NCBI GenBank assembly: GCA_027577415.1
Contig: JANBQS010000719.1
Location: forward strand, 1 to 13,089
Origin: Coemansia sp. RSA 922
Lineage: Eukaryota; Kickxellomycota; Kickxellomycetes; Kickxellales; Kickxellaceae
DNA length: 13,089 nucleotides
Reading direction: 5' to 3'
Positions 1 to 9,758 of the stretch are shown here, in pieces. The translations under genes and the position numbers were made by a program. Every line of letters starts with the position of its first letter. Position 1 is the first letter of the stretch. The notes under the pieces are model-generated. The model was not told where the DNA came from. It ran no database searches and saw nothing but the letters and a program-made list of their open reading frames with translations.

Positions 1-306
1 ACACAGTTATGGAGAAGGGAAACAGTACGTGGAAGTATGTGCCATATTACAACTACGTAATTGGAAAGCACAGACTCCCCCCCCCAACCAATACGTATAG
101 TGAGATCCGTTTGCCAAGAAACCCCCAAAGAAAATATAATAAAGCTCCCAACCAAAACTACCGAAAGGGTCCACAAAGAGATCCAGATATACTCTCCCCC
201 CTATCCTTTCTGAGCTTGCAAAAAAAATAAAGGGGAAGAAGAGGGAGGGGGGAGGAGACTTGCAACCTGCAAGAGACTTTGAGATGGACAAGGTCCCTTT
301 TTGCCC
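1..306. other. Non-coding left flank with purine block
   Basis: I see no convincing gene here. Short open frames exist on both strands but are rich in low-complexity residues and match no family I know. The stretch contains a run of C at 79-87, an uninterrupted 30-nt purine run at 229-258 with several G runs, and directly after it a perfect 6-bp inverted repeat with a 3-nt loop (259-273, CTTGCA/TGCAAG). No tRNA B-box was found. It may hold the distal promoter of the deaminase gene or the 3' end of a gene beyond the window. Confidence 0.5.
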
Positions 307-444
307 CTCTTGATTTTTTTTTCTTCTCTTCTTTAACCTTCTTTTTTTTTTTTCTATTATTCATCATAACTTACTTTTTCTTTTTTTTTTTTTCTCTATA
401 AAAAAAAAAATTCAAGTTTGCAAGACAATTTTTTTGTACATAAC
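307..444 (+). promoter_or_regulatory. Pyrimidine-rich core promoter of the deaminase gene
   Basis: From about 310 to 396 the plus strand is almost entirely T and C, in long T runs broken by C, a pattern common just upstream of fungal start codons. It ends in a TATA-like element, TATAAAAAA at 397-405, about 40 bp before the ATG at 445. The ATG has A at -3 (AACATG), a favourable context. The transcription start was not determined. The leader between 406 and 444 contains no upstream ATG in front of the chosen one. Confidence 0.5.
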
Positions 445-1034
445 ATGACTGAGAACAGCATAATACCTGGATCATATACAGTCATTGAACATGACGACGA
501 AAGCAGTAAGTACCTAAACGTCACTGAACCATCAACGAAAAAACAACATACCTTAAACAAAAGTATATTTATTTTGTAGGACAAGTCGAAACATATATAG
601 AGTTTATGCGATTGGCCATAATGCAAGCGAACTTGGCAGAACCCAGTAGCAATACATTCAGTACAGGAGTACTACTAGTCAACGGTACGACACTGATAGC
701 AGAGGGACATACTCGCGAGCCGCACGCTCCGCATCAACATGCAGCTGAATGTGCGATAGCCAAGGCTAAACGGAGCAAACAGTCGTTTTTACTGCAGTCG
801 GCTACAATGTACACGACAATGGAGCCGTGCTCTTCCACCCGCATGTCCAAAGTCCCATGCACAACACACATTATCAAAGCAAAGATCGGAAAGGTCGTCA
901 TTGGCGTCAAGGAACCAGAATCCTTTGTCAACTGCAAGGGCGTTGAAACCCTGTGTGCCGCGGGTATCGACGTCGTGCATCTCAAGATTCTACAGGAAGA
1001 GTGTCTGGCTACCAACATCCATTTACTGACCTAG
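445..1034 (+). CDS. RIB2/DRAP-type cytidine deaminase-fold protein
   Basis: Two exons, 445-505 and 580-1034, join in frame (an AGA codon is split by the intron) to give 171 residues. The protein has the zinc-dependent deaminase fold: an opening helix at about 24-38, a beta strand TGVLLVNG at 49-56, a His/Glu region at 72-78 and the second zinc site with C104 and C114 (TMEPC, nine residues, C). The stretch VVIGVKEPESFV at 126-137 and GIDVVHL at 149-155 match, as I recall it, the C-terminal deaminase domain of yeast Rib2, which converts diaminopyrimidine ribitol phosphate in riboflavin synthesis. The pseudouridine-synthase half of yeast Rib2 is absent, as in many fungi with a stand-alone form. 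The canonical H-A-E reads H74-A-A-E77 here, one residue longer, so activity is not certain. The gene stops 103 bp from the convergent KH gene. A different nucleotide-deaminase substrate is possible. Confidence 0.8.
506..579 (+). other. Intron of the deaminase gene
   Basis: Donor GTAAGT at 506-511 and acceptor TTTTGTAG ending at 579 give a 74-nt intron in phase 1. Without splicing the first exon runs into in-frame stops; with splicing, the exon-1 frame continues into a family-consistent N-terminus. Candidate branch sequences are the CTTAAAC near 552-558 and a CTGAAC further upstream; neither is a perfect consensus. Confidence 0.85.
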
Positions 1035-1137
1035 CCTTTTTTATTATTATTATAGTTCTTCAATTCGGATATGCACCTTTCTTCTCTAAATAGCTTGACT
1101 ATTGGATACTATCCAGAGCTAAAAAAGAAAAAGTGAA

Positions 1138-3059
1138 TTAGTTGCCTGATGGCACAATACCATTAGGATCCTTTTCAGCTAGCTTACGGTAGTACTCTGC
1201 GTACTGCGCGTACTCTGGGTTAGTAGCGGCATATTGCGCATAATGGTCAGCAGTCATTTGGTTCGTCCACTGCTGCGGCTGCGGTTGCTCAGCTGCCTGC
1301 GCCTGATACCCTTGCTGATAGGCACCACCGTACTGTGCGCTGGGCTGAGCACTGCCATAGTACTGTTGCTGTTGACCCCATGCTTTCTGCTCCATCGCCG
1401 CAGGGTCGTTCACCTCAGCGTACCCGCCGCCACCATATCCACCCGCAGGCTGACCGCCATATCCGCCGCTACCACGCTGCTCGTATCCCGCGCTTCCTCC
1501 TCCATACTGACTAGAACGACCGCCATAGCCTCCACTAGATCCACCCTGTCTGTCCTATTATGCGCAATAAGGAGAGAAGGAAAGAGAGAGAGAAGGAAAC
1601 CCGCCAACAAAAAAAAAAAAAAACGACCAAGCCAAAAATAAAAATAAAGATCCAACATACAAAACAAGCAGAATCCGAAACAAAATAAAGCAGCACAATA
1701 CCCGCGAAACGTATTACATAACAAGAAAACACACAAACACACAAGAATAACACATATTAGGCATAGTACAAAATCAACAATCAACAATAACCACAGACAT
1801 ATTTATGTTCTTACCTGAGCGCTATCCACTTTCTCCTCGATCATACGACGCGCACGCATACATGCTCCATGGTCGCCACTGATAGTCACTGGTTTGAACG
1901 GCGCACTGCGGTCAGATCCCTGAATGATCTGGATACGAGCACCCGACGCCTGCTGCAGCTGCTTGATAGTTTCGCCACCGCGGCCAATGATAATGCCGAC
2001 AGCGTCGATGGGAATCTGCATCTCCTCCACATGCGCGCCCTGCGGCATACCACGGTCCATTGGGGGCTGGCCATACGCACCGCCACGCGGAGGGCCATAA
2101 GAGCCACCCCCGTACTCCTGGCCGCCACGCGGACCGGGCGGTCCGCCAGGCGCGCGTTCAGAGCTGACAATCTCCATGATCCGGGCCCTCGCCGCCTCGA
2201 TCTGCTCAGGAGCGCCAATGAGCTGAATCGGCCTCTCCAACCCGCCGCGCCCGCTATCCGGCTGCACCTGCACGCGAGCGCCAGACGAAAACTGTATGTC
2301 ACGGATATTCTCGCCACCCCTGCCAATAATCAAACCGACCTTACTACTAGGCACCAGAATAGTAGTCATACCTCCAGCCTGAGGCGCCTGCTCAGCATAG
2401 GCCGGTCTAGAGGTCTGATGGCGGTCGATAAAGTCCATGATATCCAGCCTCGCCCGCTCCGAAGCCTGAGGCGATCCCTCGATAGTGATTTTACGCTCAG
2501 CGTCGCGCTTATCAAAGTCAGCGTTCATCTGTATCCTCACGCCATGCTGCTGCTCGATGCCACGCAGGTTGCTTCCCGAGCGGCCGATGATAAGCCCGAC
2601 GAGCGCCGCGGAAACCATAAACTCCACCTGCGACGATTCGCCAAACGCCGGCTCTCCTTCGAACCGCCGGCCACGCGACTCACCGCGCCCGCGCTTGTTG
2701 TACCCGCGGTCAGGCGACGCGCTGCGACGACGCCGGTACCGGTCCTGATCACGCTCCTCGTCACCGGCCCTGCTCTCATACGCGTCATCGTTGAGCGTTT
2801 GCGCCGCGGGCGGTGGCCTCTGCATGGATCCTAGCTTGGCAGCAATGGCGCGCGCCTTGGTCATGGCATCGGTCATGTCTACGCTGTTGGGCACTGCATA
2901 CTCGGCCGGCTCCTCGCTTGTCTGTTCGGGTTGCTCTGTTTGCTCTAGCTGCTCTGGCTGCTGCTCGTCAGCTGGCGGAGAAGAAGGCGGCTGCTCCTCG
3001 TTTACGGACTCTGAGATTGGCTCAACAGGGCTCTGTGAATTGCGCGGCTCCTCTGACAT
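1138..3059 (-). CDS. Triple KH-domain RNA/ssDNA-binding protein, FUBP/KSRP-like
   Basis: Exons 3059-1815 and 1554-1138 give 553 residues. The order is: an acidic, Gln/Glu/Pro-rich N-terminus (1-55); a short helix DAMTKARAIAAKLG at 64-77 that closely resembles the N-box helix of animal FUBP proteins; a basic Arg-rich segment (101-132); three KH domains at about 144-214, 231-300 and 344-412, each with an intact GxxG loop (GRSG 159-162, GRGG 246-249, GRGG 359-362); and a tail rich in Gly, Tyr and Gln. The tail carries an AW..YY-like motif at 473-481 and YAEYYRKL at 533-540, which recall the Tyr motifs of FUBP/KSRP tails. KH domains of this type bind single-stranded U/G- or T-rich nucleic acid, so roles in mRNA stability, splicing or transcription are plausible. 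Animal FUBPs have four KH domains and this has three. The start has A at -3. The gene is transcribed in the same direction as GLT1, 151 bp downstream of the GLT1 stop. Confidence 0.88.
1555..1814 (-). other. Intron of the KH-domain gene
   Basis: On the minus strand the donor GTAAGA begins at 1814 after the codon CAG, and the acceptor ATAATAG ends at 1555. The phase-0 join links ...VDSAQ to DRQGGSSGG..., which reads into the Gly/Tyr-rich tail. At 260 nt it is two to three times longer than the other two introns. The sense strand has a UG-rich segment (1718-1756), a run of about 15 T and then a T/C tract close to the acceptor. If retained, translation ends after three more residues (VRT). Nearby CAG triplets at 1550-1552 and 1546-1548 could serve as alternative acceptors. 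Confidence 0.8.
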
Positions 3060-3210
3060 TTTTTAAAAAATAGATGAAATAGAAAATAGAAAAAGGAAAA
3101 AAAGACTTTTTTAAAAGACAAAAAGCCACTAAGCGACTATGAGAAAAAAAAATGCGAAAAGTAAAAGAAAAATTATCAATCACGTGCCGAACAGATAAAT
3201 TATCAACAGA
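3060..3210 (-). promoter_or_regulatory. Promoter of the KH gene with CACGTG E-box
   Basis: This 151-bp interval must hold both the GLT1 3' end and the KH-gene promoter. On the sense (minus) strand it is pyrimidine-rich near the start codon. A perfect CACGTG lies at 3181-3186, 122 bp upstream of the KH ATG and 25 bp past the GLT1 stop; in fungi this is the core site for bHLH factors of the Cbf1/Pho4 type. A 12-bp TTTTTTAAAAAA palindrome at 3059-3070 abuts the start codon. No clear TATA box was found. Confidence 0.45.
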
Positions 3211-6200
3211 TCAAGACACTGGCGCTTTGATCGCCGAGACAGTACGTGGGATGATACCACCCGATATCGGCAAATGAGAGCCGCCATGGCCGTTATTACT
3301 GCGCAGCCAAGTATCGATTTCCCTTGCCGCCATTCTGCCCTCATTAATGCCCCAGACAATAAGACTCTGGCCTCTGCGGCAGTCGCCAGCGGCAAACACG
3401 CCCTCCACATTCGTCTGATACGAGCCATCACCCGTCTCGACATTAGATCTAGGCCCTTGCTTAACTCCCAGCTCCTCAATGACCTTATTCTCAGGACCCA
3501 AAAAGCCCATCGCCAGGAACACCAAATCAGCCTCCACAACCTCCTCCGACCCCGCAACTTCTTCCATAGACCAGCGGTCTCCCTCACGCGTCCACTGTAC
3601 GCGAACGGTCTCTATGCCACAGAGCCTATTATTGTCGCCTAGGAAGCGCTTGGCAGAGATCGAATAGATACGCGGGTCTTTGCCCCACCGACTTATGACT
3701 TCTTCATGGCCATAGTCGATGCGGTAGACGCGCGGGTACTGCGGCCACGGGTTATCAGCAGAGCGTTCGCGAGGCGGCTGTGGCAGCAGCTCAAAGTTTG
3801 TCACGCTCGCCGCGCCCTGCCTCACCGACGTGCCAATACAATCGTTGCCAGTATCACCACCGCCAATAACCACCACATGCTTTCCGGCTGCCGAAATACC
3901 GCCCTTATTGTGCAAAAGGGATTTGGTGCTAGCTGTCAAAAAGTCCATGGCAAAGTACACACCCTCCAATTGACGCCCCTCGATATTCAGGTCCCTAGGC
4001 CAAGTAGCGCCGGTAGCCAGCAGAACGGCGTCGAAAGACGAGAGGAGATCTGTGGCCGAGTGCGTGACGCCGATATGCGCATTAGTAACAAACTCGATAC
4101 CCTCAGCGGCCATTTTATCGACCCGTCGTTGCACCAGCCGTTTATCCAGCTTCATATTGGGTATACCGTAAGTAAGCAACCCACCAACGCGATCCTCGCG
4201 CTCAAACACCGTGACCAAATGCCCGACGCTATTCAGTTGCTCAGCTGCCGCCAAGCCCGCAGGTCCCGACCCTACAACGGCGACCTTCCACGAAGACCGG
4301 TTTCTGGGTGGGACAGCTTGCATCCAGCCCATTTCCCAAGCATGATCAATAATAGCAGCCTCAATAGACTTTATCGCCACTGGCAGCTCGCTAATACCCG
4401 CCACACAAGCGCCCTCACAGGGGGCGGGGCACACGCGGCCAGTAAACTCTGGGAAATTGTTCGTAGCCATGAGTCGGTCAAACGCATCGCGCCACTGGTC
4501 TTTAAACACCAATTCGTTCCATTTAGGTATGACGTTGCCGATCGGACAACCGTCAGTGTCGGATTGGCAGAACGGGATGCCGCAGTCAAGGCACCGGGCG
4601 GCTTGTACTTGGAGCTGGCTCTTGGTCTGGCGCGTCGAGAGCTCGTCCCAGTCGTTGACCCGCTTTTTGGCATTCCGATACTTGTCTCCACGTCGGCGGT
4701 ACTTGGCAAACCCGCGTAGTTTGTCCAGCTTTTGCACACGGTCAGACAACAGCGATTCGTCGACTAACGCGTCCTCGATATCCACCACGTCATTAGCCAC
4801 GGGCTCGACGGATACGGTATTATCGGTAGTTTCTTTGGCGGTTTCTTCGGCAAGCACGCGCTTATAGTCCTTCGGAAACACCTTGACGAACCTAGGCAAC
4901 AGCTCAGAGAAGCGATCCGCGACACCGCGGGCGTGTTTAGAGCCAGTGAGGTCAGCATGTCTTTGTATAGTACGCTTCAACCAACACGCCTCCTCTCCAT
5001 GCACGGTTTCCAAATCCACCGACTCTTTGTTACACATATCATCGAACCCCTCCGCCAGTACGTACGCCAGGCCACCAGACATGCCAGCAGCGAAATTACG
5101 ACCGACATTGCCCAAGACAACAACTCTACCACCCGTCATATACTCGCAGCCATGGTCGCCCACACCCTCGACGACTGCCAGAGCGCCCGAATTACGCACA
5201 GCAAATCTCTCAGCAGCGATACCGCCAATAAATGCTTCGCCGCTGGTCGCCCCAAACAAGCATACGTTGCCGACGATGATGTTGAGATGCGAGTCGAATG
5301 TAGAGGCACGGGGCGGGTACACAATGATCTGGCCACCGGACAGCCCCTTGCCAACATAGTCGTTGGCATCTCCCTCCAAGTCAATGGCAATACCGGGTGC
5401 TAGGAACGCGCCTAGTGACTGGCCGGCCGAGCCACGCAGCCGCAAGCGCACAGTGCCCTGCGGCAAGCCCTCCAGTCCATGAGCGACAGAAAGATGGTAG
5501 GAGAGAATAGTGCCAACAGCGCGATCCGTATTACATATCTCAGTCTCCACCTCACCAGGCTTACCGGTCTTCAAGCTCTCCAGCAAGTCTGGCAACAGCC
5601 TCGAATCCAAGCGACTCTCGATCTGATGCTCCTGCCCCACCACATTATAAGTAGCCACGCCAGGTCTCATCTCATGCGCCGGTTTCAGCAACAAACCTAG
5701 ATCCAGCTCTCCTTTAGTAAACTGGTAATCGGGTTTTGTGCGCAGAAACTCCGTACGGCCCACTAGCTCGTTAACCGAGCGGATACCCAGCATAGCCATG
5801 ATAGAGCGGAGGTCTTCGGCGAGGTAGTAGAAAAAGTTAATGACGTGCTCCGGCTGCCCCCGGAACTTTGCTCGTAAGACGGGGTCCTGCGTAGCCACGC
5901 CCACAGCGCAGTTGTTCTGGTGGCATCGGCGGAGGTACACGCATCCGAGGGTAATGAGCGGCGTAGTAGCAAAGCCGAATTCCTCCGCACCCAGCATCGC
6001 CGCGATAGCAACGTCCCTGGCAGTTTTCAGCTGCCCGTCAGTCTGCAGAACCACCCGACCGCGCAGATCATTCAGCACCAATGTCTGATGCGTCTCCGCC
6101 AACCCCAGCTCCCAAGGCAGACCCGCGTACTTAATACCAGTCCATCTGGCAGCGCCTGTCCCGCCATCATGACCAGCAACAAGGATATGGTCAGCCAGGG

Positions 6201-9200
6201 CCTTGACCACGCCCGACGCCACGACGCCAATGCCGACCTCCGACACGAGCTTGACGGAAATGCGGGCGCGTTGGTTGGCGCTCTTCAGATCGAATATCAA
6301 TTGCTTCAGATCCTCAATCGAATAAATATCGTGGTGTGGCGGAGGAGACACTAGAGTGACGCCCGGCGTGGTGTGTCGGGTTTTGGCTATTTCCCTAGAC
6401 ACTTTCGTGCCAAGCAACTCGCCACCCTCACCGGCCTTTGCGCCCTGAGCCATTTTGATCTGCAGCTCGTCGGCGTCAGCCAAGTAATTGCTGGTCACGC
6501 CGAACCGCCCTGACGCCACCTGCTTGATCGCCGATCGCTCGCTGTCGCCATTGCGCGGGATGGAGCGCTCAGGGTCCTCGCCACCCTCACCCGAGTTGCT
6601 CTTACCACCGAGCCTGTTCATAGCCACGGCCAAGGCAGTATGCGCCTCCTTTGATATCGAGCCATAGGACATTGCGCCAGTACAAAACCTCTTTACAATA
6701 CTCGTCCAGGGCTCCACCTCCTCCAAAGGTATGGAGCGCGACTCGTCGGCGTGGATTTCAAGTAACCCGCGCAAAGTACAGTCCTCAATCGACTTTTGCG
6801 AGGCCTCGGTATACTTGAGCCACGCGGCCTTGTTCTTGGTACGTACTGCGTCCTGGAGACTGGAGATAGCAGCCGGAGTGTTTATATGTTTGCCGCCGCC
6901 TTTCCGCCAATTATACTCGCCCTCATCGCCCATGACAGCGATTACCGGACCGTATGCAATATCATGACGGGCCAATGCATCAGCAGCAAACCCCTCTAGC
7001 GTCGTGCCTTGGACTCTAGACGCAGTACCCACAAAGCACTTGTCGATGACCTCGGATGCCACGCCGAGTGCCTCAAAGATCTGCGCGCCCTTGTACGACT
7101 GCAAAGTGGAGATACCCATTTTCGACATAACCTTTCGGAACCCGTCGTCGACAGCACCGCGGAACTGGGCAATAAGCTGAGAGACTGGTTTATCAGGCAA
7201 TACGTTCTCACGGTGTAGTTTGGCTATGGCCTCGTATACCATGTAGGGGCAGATAGCGTCGACGCCGTAGCCTACGAGGACGCAGAAATGGTGGGTCTCG
7301 CGGGCCTCGCCAGTCTCGACGAGCAGAGCTACTTTGGCACGCAGTTTAGTAGCCACCAAATAGTGGTGCACAGCGCCCGCAGCTAGCAATGCCGACAAAG
7401 CCACGCGCTCGGCACTGGCCATCGTGTCTGATAGTATAAGGATCTTTGTATCCCTGTCAATAGCCGCCCTTGCCTCCTTGCACACGCGGTCCAATGCGGT
7501 CTTGTACCCAGATACTCCGTCAGCGACGTCAAACGTAATATCAATCGTGTGCGATATCCACTCGGGGTACTGAGCTGACATACCACGGATAGCAGCTAGC
7601 TCAGATCCAGTGAGCAGGGGCGAGTCCAGGGAGAGCCGATGCGCCTGGCGGTCGGAGATCTCGAGCAAATTACCCTCAGGACCAATATGACAGGCCAGCG
7701 ACATGACGATTTTCTCACGAATAGGGTCGATAGGCGGATTAGTGACCTGAGCGAAAAGCTCGCGGAAATACTCGTATGGCAATCGCGGTTCGGGATCCAA
7801 ACACGCGAGCACCGTGTCGTTGCCCATCGACCCCAGCGGCTCCTTTCCGTACTGTACCATGGGACTGAGTATAAGACTAAGGTGCTCGGCAGAATACCCA
7901 AACGCACGCATCCTCCTGTCCTGCGACACTGGGACACAGTCGTCAATGGCTGGTGGTTTGGCTGCCAAGTGCGAGAGCTTGATCTGATACTTGTCTAGCC
8001 ACTGCTGGAACGGGTGCCGCTGGGCATACTGCAGCTTGAGTTTCTCGTCATCCACGATAACGCCCTCCCTCGTATCCACCAGCAGCATACGCCCGGGCAT
8101 CAGTCTCCCCTTCCTTGTAACCATCTCGGGTTCAATATCCACCGTACCCACCTCCGACGCACATATCATGCGGTCGTCAGAAGTGACGTAGTACCGGCAT
8201 GGACGCAGGCCATTGCGGTCGAGTGAGGCGCCGCAGTAGCGCCCGTCGCTGAACGTCAGGAGCGCAGGCCCATCCCAGGGCTCCATTACGCAGGACGCCC
8301 ATTCGTAGAAAGCGCGCTTGGCCGCAGGCATCAATGGATTGTTCTGCCATGCCTCGGGTACCATTACCATTACGGCCTCGGGCATAGTCATTACGCCGCT
8401 GACTACAAGCAACTCGAGTACACTGTCTAAAGCCGCACTGTCTGATCCCAATTCATCGATAATAGGAAAGGTCTTTTCCAAATCGCCAGGGCTAAATGCC
8501 TTGGAGTGGAGCAACCCCTCGCGAGCACGCATCCAATTCTTGTTACCACGCAGTGTGTTTATCTCGCCTACAGAGATAGAGATCAAGTGTAGAAAAATCA
8601 TTAGTAAATCTCTTTTTGTTGATCACAAAATCCCGATCCCGCAGCATTAATCGGAGGGGGAGAACAAGAGAATGATAGTAAGATCATACCATTGTGTGCG
8701 CACCAGCTAAAGGGCTGTGCACGCTCCCATGACGGAAACGTGTTGGTACTGAATCGGGAATGTACCAGTGCGAAATGAGTTTCAAAGGCATCGTCCCTCA
8801 AATCCACATAATACTCTGGGACCTGTTCTGGAGTCAACTGTCCCTTGTACACGATAACGCGGGTATCCAGCGAACAAACATACAGTCCTTGTATTTCGTG
8901 ATGGGCGCGCTTCTTCAGAATAAACAACTGTCTCTGAAACTTCCTCTCCTCTTGCCAATCGCCCACCACCAACGGCTGCATAACAACCGGTTCCTTTGAG
9001 TGACTGGCCGGTCCCAAGATCTCAGATTTCACTGGCACTTTACGCCACGCCACCACATGCAAGCCCAGCTGCTCGGCGATAGAGTCGAATTGGTTCATAC
9101 ACTGGTCCCCGGGCTGCACGAATAGGTTGCCAGTGGAGTATTGGCCAAGAGGAGGAAGCTTGCAGCCTAGGGAGTGGAATTCGCGGGAGAGAAGCTGGTG

Positions 9201-9440
9201 TGGCATGGCAGCCATTACGCCGGCGCCGTCGCCGTCCCTGGTATCGGCTCCAGTGGCGCCGCGGTGACTCATGTTGCAGAGTAGGTTCTCGGAGTCGCGC
9301 AGGATCTTGTGTGACGCCTGACCTTTGATGTTGATTATGAATCCGACTCCACATGCATCACGCTCGTTACTCGGGTCATAAAGCCCCTGTTTGGCTGGCA
9401 TGGCATCAGCCCAGTCGTATCCTTTCTTGGAAAAAGACAT
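3211..9440 (-). CDS. GLT1: Glutamate synthase (NADH), fused alpha and beta parts
   Basis: Exons 9440-8690 and 8567-3211 give 2035 residues, close to yeast Glt1 (about 2145). The enzyme makes two glutamates from glutamine and 2-oxoglutarate in ammonia assimilation. The N-terminal class II glutaminase begins at the nucleophile C30 (DACGVGF), after a 29-residue propeptide expected to be removed. The FMN synthase region carries GKSNSGEGGEDPER near 905-919 and the 3Fe-4S cysteines C1126, C1132 and C1137 (C-x5-C-x4-C). A GXGXG beta-helix domain follows at about 1286-1480, then an acidic linker. The beta part has cysteines 1576, 1579, 1584, 1591 and 1630, 1634, 1638 for 4Fe-4S clusters, an FAD motif GSGPAG at 1683-1688, a nucleotide motif GGGDTG at 1819-1824 and a C-terminal FAD segment GVFAAGDCRRGQS near 1973. 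Fungal fused forms use NADH; the sequence alone does not prove the cofactor. The first ATG has T at -3; M14 has a better context and would leave a shorter propeptide. Confidence 0.97.
8568..8689 (-). other. Intron of GLT1
   Basis: On the minus strand the donor GTATGA starts at 8689 and the acceptor CTGTAG ends at 8568, giving 122 nt in phase 1. The join restores the conserved glutaminase stretch CAHNGEINTLRGN. A branch sequence TACTAAT lies at 8606-8600, about 30 nt before the acceptor and one base from the yeast consensus. Reading through would end the protein after about 279 residues, inside the glutaminase domain. Confidence 0.92.
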
Positions 9441-9758
9441 AAAGATGAATAAATAGTATCGTTTTTGTGTGCAGAAATATAAAAAAGGTTAGAGAATGTG
9501 AAAGGCTCTAGGCTAAAGCGGAGGGAGATTATCTAAAAAATGACTCCCTCTAGACTTTAATTCATCTACTGTCATCTCGACATCCAAAAGAGTCACTGAA
9601 AATTTGATACAGAAATGATAAATAAAAGACACGTGGGGGTGGTTACAGATATTCGCCCCGAGACTCCGTTGGCGACACAAGCACTAACTTTTCCTTATCG
9701 ATCGATTGGATGAGATAACTAAAAGTGCAACAAACAGGTATAAATCTATTTAATTATT
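9441..9758 (-). promoter_or_regulatory. GLT1 promoter with GATA, TGACTC and CACGTG motifs
   Basis: No gene is visible in this 318-bp interval. Four HGATAR-type sites (GATA-factor targets) occur: 9529-9534 (minus), 9616-9621 (plus), CTTATC at 9694-9699 (minus GATAAG) and 9713-9718 (plus). Two TGACTC cores, the half-site shared by Gcn4/Cpc1-type bZIP factors, lie at 9541-9546 (plus) and 9590-9595 (minus). A CACGTG is at 9630-9635, 190 bp upstream of the ATG. A 10-bp palindrome ATCGATCGAT at 9697-9706 overlaps one GATA site. A weak TATA-like TTATAT lies near 9480 on the minus strand. The interval also holds the 3' end of the peptidase gene. Motif matches are by eye; binding is inferred. Confidence 0.5.

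Noticed and set aside
9..230. Plus-strand 73-codon frame at the left edge
   Set aside because: Low-complexity, no family match, AT-rich composition like the spacers, and no homologous context.
1869..2834. Plus-strand open frame of 321 codons opposite the KH gene
   Set aside because: It lies antisense to three intact KH domains; its residue composition is skewed to Arg, Leu and Ser as expected for a shadow of GC-rich coding DNA, and it matches no family I know.
445..3059. A possible functional cluster of the deaminase and KH genes (nucleic-acid editing system)
   Set aside because: The genes are convergent, the deaminase resembles a riboflavin-pathway enzyme, and neighbouring genes are unrelated housekeeping functions; nothing in the sequence links them.
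3706..4719. Plus-strand open frame of 337 codons opposite GLT1
   Set aside because: Antisense to the conserved beta part of glutamate synthase; no recognisable domain, so a shadow frame.
8601..9440. A separate 279-residue glutaminase gene
   Set aside because: The frame ends inside an intron; splicing 8690 to 8567 restores the invariant NGEINT motif and joins it to the rest of GLT1, so it is exon 1, not a split or broken gene.
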